Assembly (NCBI GenBank): GCA_026986055.1
Contig: JALSPH010000194.1
Location: forward strand, 1-9,362
Origin: Campylobacterales bacterium
Lineage (GTDB): Bacteria; Campylobacterota; Campylobacteria; Campylobacterales; Hydrogenimonadaceae
Direction of reading: 5' to 3'
DNA: 9,362 nucleotides
Both the position numbers and the translations under genes were made by a program. The notes under the pieces are model-generated. The model was not told the origin of the DNA. It searched no databases and saw only the letters and a list, made by a program, of their open reading frames with translations. Of this stretch, positions 6,839-9,362 are shown in pieces. Positions within the stretch are counted from its first letter, which is position 1; every line of letters begins with the position of its first letter.

Positions 6839-7132
6839 ATGATACTTTCGACATTCGTTCAAGCTTTAGCGCAGATTTTGCATATGGTCATAAGCATCTA
6901 CATCTGGGTCGTCATCATAGCGGCTCTTGTAAGCTGGGTAAGGCCCGACCCGTACAATCCTATAGTTCAAACCCTCTACCGTTTGACCGAACCCGTATAC
7001 GCCTGGATAAGGCGCTATATACCTACCGTAGTGGGAGGAATAGACCTGGCGCCCCTTATAGTCATAATAGGCCTACAATTCATAGACCTCTTTTTGGTCA
7101 AACTCCTTTTTGAGCTTGCGGCCTCTTTATGA
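6839..7132 (+). CDS. yggT: YggT/YlmG-family small integral membrane protein
   Basis: This 97-residue protein has two hydrophobic segments (about 8-31 and 69-93) flanking a polar loop that carries the family signatures: WVRPDPYNPIV at 33-43, LTEPVYAWIRRYIP at 49-62 and GGIDLAPLI at 66-74. YggT/YlmG proteins are inner-membrane proteins linked in other bacteria and plastids to envelope organisation, division-site or nucleoid placement, and osmotic stress; the molecular role is not settled. The ATG at 6839 has GGAG 7 nt upstream. It follows gltX by 16 bp and overlaps slt as ATGA, matching the gene order I recall from H. pylori. Confidence 0.93.
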   Translation: MILSTFVQALAQILHMVISIYIWVVIIAALVSWVRPDPYNPIVQTLYRLTEPVYAWIRRYIPTVVGGIDLAPLIVIIGLQFIDLFLVKLLFELAASL

Positions 7133-8742
7133 TGAAACTGAAGGCTGCACTTCTGCTTCTGCCGCTTCTTTTGCAGGCGGTTACTTTGAAGCAGATAGAG
7201 GCTATGCCGAAAAGCTACGCCAAAGACTTCTACATCTGGCGATTTTTGGACCAAAATATAACTGCCAAAGAGGCTGACAAAGCCTTTTACCAGGTAAAAT
7301 CGGTAAACTGGAAAATATTGAAAAGATTCGCGAAAAAGACAGAGCAGCCGGGTTTTGAAGAGGCTGTAAAGTGCTACTTTTTAAAAGCCAAAGATCTTCC
7401 TGCAAAGAGTGCCGAGTGTACCGCCATCGCCCTGACGCCTTACAAATTCACCAGGCTACCGGGCATCAAAAAGTATGAAGTTTTAAAGCAGCTCTCCAAC
7501 TTTCCGAAAGAGTCGCGTTGGGCTCAAATCATGGCGCAGCAGGAGCCATTTTTCGAGCTTGTAAAGAGCGATAAAGAGATATTTTTCAAAATTTTCAACA
7601 ACTGCGGATCACTCTGGAGAAAAGAGTATCTAAACCACCCTCTTCCGCCGCGACTCATAAAAGAGTTGAGCGGTGAACGAGAGTTTGACCAAACAATCAA
7701 GCTTATAGTAACCGACAAAAAGCTGAAAACTCTCCAATATTCGCTTTTAGGAATCGACGCATCGAAACTCTCGCACCGAAGCACCTTCTTTCTCGCTATG
7801 AACGCTATAGCTCACAAAAGAGAAAAACTTGCAACCGAGTATCTCAAGCTTGCCTATAAAAAAGCTTACTACCGTTTCGACAAAGACAAAACGCTCTTTT
7901 GGCTGGCACAATTGCACCCCGAAAGAGAGTACCTGAAAAAGCTCTCAAAAAGTTTCGATCTCAACATCTACTCACTCTACGCATGCGAAAAGATCGGCTG
8001 CAACACTCCTCGTATATCCTCTCCGGTTTTCAAAAAAAGCGGTAACGACTACAATGTAAGCGACCCCTTCGCATGGCTGAAAGTGCTAAGAGAAATAAGG
8101 GGCAAAAAGAGTGAGGAGCTTATAGATTATGCCAAGCGTTTCGCTTCAAATGAGACTTTAGGGCACTACTGTTTCATAATGGAGAGAGCTTCAAAGTACA
8201 GAACCCACTACTTCCCCATGCCCTACAAAGATGCCTACAGCTCGTTAAGTGTCGATGAAAAGGCGTTGCTGCTTGCACTGGCAAGGCAGGAGAGCCGTTT
8301 TATACCATCCTCCATCTCCACCTCTTACGCTCTTGGTATGATGCAGATAATGCCCTTTTTGGTAAAAGCTTTAGCCAAAGAGAGGGGTGAACCTCTAAAT
8401 CTTGACACGATGTTTATACCTGAAAAAAATATAGACTACTCTTTGACACATTTGAAGTACTTAAAAAAGTTCCTTTACCATCCACTCTTTATAGCCTACG
8501 CCTACAACGGCGGCATCGGCTTTACAAAGAGGCTGCTTACAAAAAGAGAGATGTTTGAAAAGGGCCCGTACGAGCCTTGGCTGAGCATGGAGCTGGTCCA
8601 TTATGATGAGAGTAGAAGGTACGGTAAGAAGGTTCTTGCAAACTATCTTGTTTACAGAAAACTTCTAAAAGAGCCTATCTCCGTGGAGTCGGCCGTGAAA
8701 AGGTTAACACAACCGGAGAGTACGGATCGATTCCGAAAGTGA
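7129..8742 (+). CDS. slt: Soluble lytic murein transglycosylase (GH23 family)
   Basis: This 537-residue periplasmic enzyme cleaves the MurNAc-GlcNAc bond of peptidoglycan with formation of a 1,6-anhydroMurNAc end. A signal peptide spans about residues 1-17 (MMKLKAALLLLPLLLQA). Residues 20-370 form an all-helical superhelix-like region typical of Slt70-type enzymes, weakly conserved in sequence. The catalytic goose-lysozyme-like domain lies at about 370-520: LARQESRF with catalytic Glu388, SYALGMMQIMP at 399-409, and AYAYNGG at 456-462. Length is somewhat less than E. coli Slt70. Translation starts at the ATGA overlap with yggT (a second ATG follows at 7132) without a strong ribosome site, so coupling is likely. 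The last 68 bp overlap the convergent lipoprotein gene. Confidence 0.95.
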   Translation: MMKLKAALLLLPLLLQAVTLKQIEAMPKSYAKDFYIWRFLDQNITAKEADKAFYQVKSVNWKILKRFAKKTEQPGFEEAVKCYFLKAKDLPAKSAECTAIALTPYKFTRLPGIKKYEVLKQLSNFPKESRWAQIMAQQEPFFELVKSDKEIFFKIFNNCGSLWRKEYLNHPLPPRLIKELSGEREFDQTIKLIVTDKKLKTLQYSLLGIDASKLSHRSTFFLAMNAIAHKREKLATEYLKLAYKKAYYRFDKDKTLFWLAQLHPEREYLKKLSKSFDLNIYSLYACEKIGCNTPRISSPVFKKSGNDYNVSDPFAWLKVLREIRGKKSEELIDYAKRFASNETLGHYCFIMERASKYRTHYFPMPYKDAYSSLSVDEKALLLALARQESRFIPSSISTSYALGMMQIMPFLVKALAKERGEPLNLDTMFIPEKNIDYSLTHLKYLKKFLYHPLFIAYAYNGGIGFTKRLLTKREMFEKGPYEPWLSMELVHYDESRRYGKKVLANYLVYRKLLKEPISVESAVKRLTQPESTDRFRK

Positions 8743-9184
8743 GCTTGAAAGTTTTCGCTTTGGAAGGCGGAAAAACCGCTACATAGTATCTCCCCCACCT
8801 CGTAACACTCGGCATGAGAGTGTATAGCTCATTGTCTCGATGAACAGGCTCTATGGAGAGAGGCTCTTTTGAGTTCAACTTCAAATGCATGAAATCCGGA
8901 AATCCGTCAGATTTTATCTTTCTCTCCGTTATCGCACCTACAAAAAGGTAGACCCCTTTTTCATATGGGTATTTGTCGGGAAACACTTCGTTCAGCAGCG
9001 TCGCACTCACGGAAGCTTTCGTCTCCAAAGATCTGACGATTTGCGCCTCTTTAGTATTTACAAGAGCCTTTTCATATATAACATCCGGCTGCAAGATACC
9101 CTCTTTGCAGGACTTAGAACTGCAGCCTGAGCCTATGAAGATCATACCGGCTGTAAAAATAAGTAGTAAAACGCTCTTTTTCAC
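8675..9184 (-). CDS. Putative lipoprotein of unknown function, convergent with slt
   Basis: This 169-residue protein begins with a lipoprotein-type signal (MKKSVLLLIF..., Cys21 in IGSGCSS). The lipobox has Gly at -3, so it is not a textbook match, but the Cys is followed by a Ser/Lys-rich linker, as in many Gram-negative lipoproteins. The mature part has segments worth searching: GVYLFVGAITERK near 77-89, PSVTRWGRYYVAVFPP near 125-140, and FKLTFGIDPYSPVVLTF near 146-162, suggesting a small beta-rich domain. I recognise no family. The start codon is GTG at 9184, with AGG about 8 nt upstream; the next in-frame ATG would destroy the signal peptide. It is transcribed toward slt and the two coding 3' ends overlap by 68 bp. 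Confidence 0.8.
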   Translation of the reverse strand: MKKSVLLLIFTAGMIFIGSGCSSKSCKEGILQPDVIYEKALVNTKEAQIVRSLETKASVSATLLNEVFPDKYPYEKGVYLFVGAITERKIKSDGFPDFMHLKLNSKEPLSIEPVHRDNELYTLMPSVTRWGRYYVAVFPPSKAKTFKLTFGIDPYSPVVLTFSRPTPRR

Positions 9185-9209
9185 TCTCTAAACCTTTTTT
9201 TTTGAGAAG

Positions 9210-9218
9210 ATTCTAACA
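9210..9218 (-). promoter_or_regulatory. Extended -10 promoter of the lipoprotein gene
   Basis: On the minus strand TGTTAGAAT is an extended -10 element (TGn plus TAGAAT) ending 25 nt before the GTG start. No -35 is evident 17 nt upstream. The predicted transcription start falls in or at the edge of the run of nine A residues (plus-strand T9 at 9195-9203). Confidence 0.45.
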
Positions 9219-9235
9219 CAAAATGGCTGATGATA

Positions 9236-9277
9236 GGGATATGGGGGTTAGGATATGGGGGTTGGGGTGTGGGGGAT
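9236..9277 (+). repeat. G-rich tandem repeat, 14-bp period, G-quadruplex potential
   Basis: The 13-mer GGATATGGGGGTT occurs exactly at 9237-9249 and 9251-9263, and a third degenerate copy (GGGTGTGGGGGAT) follows in register at 9265-9277. The plus strand thus carries five G-tracts of 3-5 G (9236, 9243, 9257, 9264, 9271) within about 40 nt. It lies between the 3' end of the right-edge gene and the lipoprotein promoter. No other part of the window has such base composition. Confidence 0.75.
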
Positions 9278-9292
9278 GGTGCCTATATGGTC

Positions 9293-9362
9293 TCAACTCT
9301 TTTGTTGATGATTTTCAAGTAATCTTTTTCCGTGTACAACAGCTACTAACAGGATCTTATCT
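9293..9362 (-). CDS. C-terminal fragment of a probable RelE/ParE-family toxin (right edge)
   Basis: Reading the minus strand from the right edge gives 22 codons and a TGA at 9293-9295. The translation contains KILLVAVVHGKRLLENH. The pattern of a hydrophobic strand followed by H-G-x-R is what many RelE/ParE-superfamily toxins show in their last beta-strand, so this may be the end of a type II toxin gene. The antitoxin would lie outside the window. The fragment is short and the call rests on one motif; a chance open frame cannot be excluded. Confidence 0.45.
   Translation of the reverse strand, partial: DKILLVAVVHGKRLLENHQQKS

Noticed and set aside
8764..8780. Hairpin GGCGG-AAAAA-CCGCT after slt as a terminator
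   Set aside because: The stem is only about 5 bp, there is no T-run on either strand, and it lies inside the lipoprotein coding sequence.
8885..9191. Plus-strand open frames of 72-81 codons opposite the lipoprotein gene
   Set aside because: The minus-strand frame has a signal peptide with a lipobox-like Cys, while the plus frames show no motif and are antisense shadows.
9237..9277. G-rich units as a CRISPR array
   Set aside because: The units are 14 bp with no unique spacers, unlike CRISPR repeats of about 23-50 bp with spacers.

Overview
The window reads as ordinary chromosomal DNA of a member of the Campylobacterota (formerly Epsilonproteobacteria) with intermediate GC, probably an environmental lineage. 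The main evidence is the glutamyl-tRNA synthetase, which is of the second, GltX2 type of this phylum. It is followed by a YggT-family membrane protein and a soluble lytic transglycosylase, an order I recall from Helicobacter pylori (HP0643-HP0645). Genes are tightly packed and coupled by ATGA overlaps, and promoters are recognisable mostly by their -10 element, as usual in this phylum.

Layout. (a) 1-2063, minus strand: an operon read right to left. It holds a NifU/IscU-like scaffold protein that lacks one of the three usual cysteine ligands, a ferritin-like helical protein, and phosphatidylserine decarboxylase (psd). psd runs off the left edge with only its last few residues missing. (b) 2064-2179: a divergent promoter region with a clear TATAAT for the leftward operon. 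(c) 2180-4566, plus strand: a copper-resistance pair, a Tat-exported CopA/PcoA-type multicopper oxidase and a CopB/PcoB outer-membrane protein. (d) 4621-5501: a promoter overlapping the copB stop codon drives an unrecognised 92-residue protein and a class II aldolase/adducin-family protein. (e) 5524-8742: gltX2, yggT and slt, with an extended -10 promoter that overlaps the aldolase stop codon. (f) 8675-9184, minus strand: a small putative lipoprotein whose 3' end overlaps slt tail-to-tail by 68 bp. (g) 9185-9362: the lipoprotein promoter, a 14-bp-period G-rich repeat with G-quadruplex potential, and the last 22 codons of a minus-strand gene whose C terminus resembles RelE/ParE-family toxins.

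How the genes work together. The copper pair forms a periplasmic Cu(I) oxidase plus outer-membrane partner for copper tolerance. The leftward operon combines iron-sulfur or iron handling with phospholipid synthesis. The gltX2-yggT-slt group combines tRNA charging, probably for tRNA-Gln, with envelope functions. I see no CRISPR array, prophage, transposase, rRNA or tRNA gene. No complete new system is evident. The most unusual points are the cysteine-deficient NifU-like protein beside a ferritin-like protein, the shortened type-1 copper loop of the oxidase, and the G-rich repeat next to a possible toxin gene.
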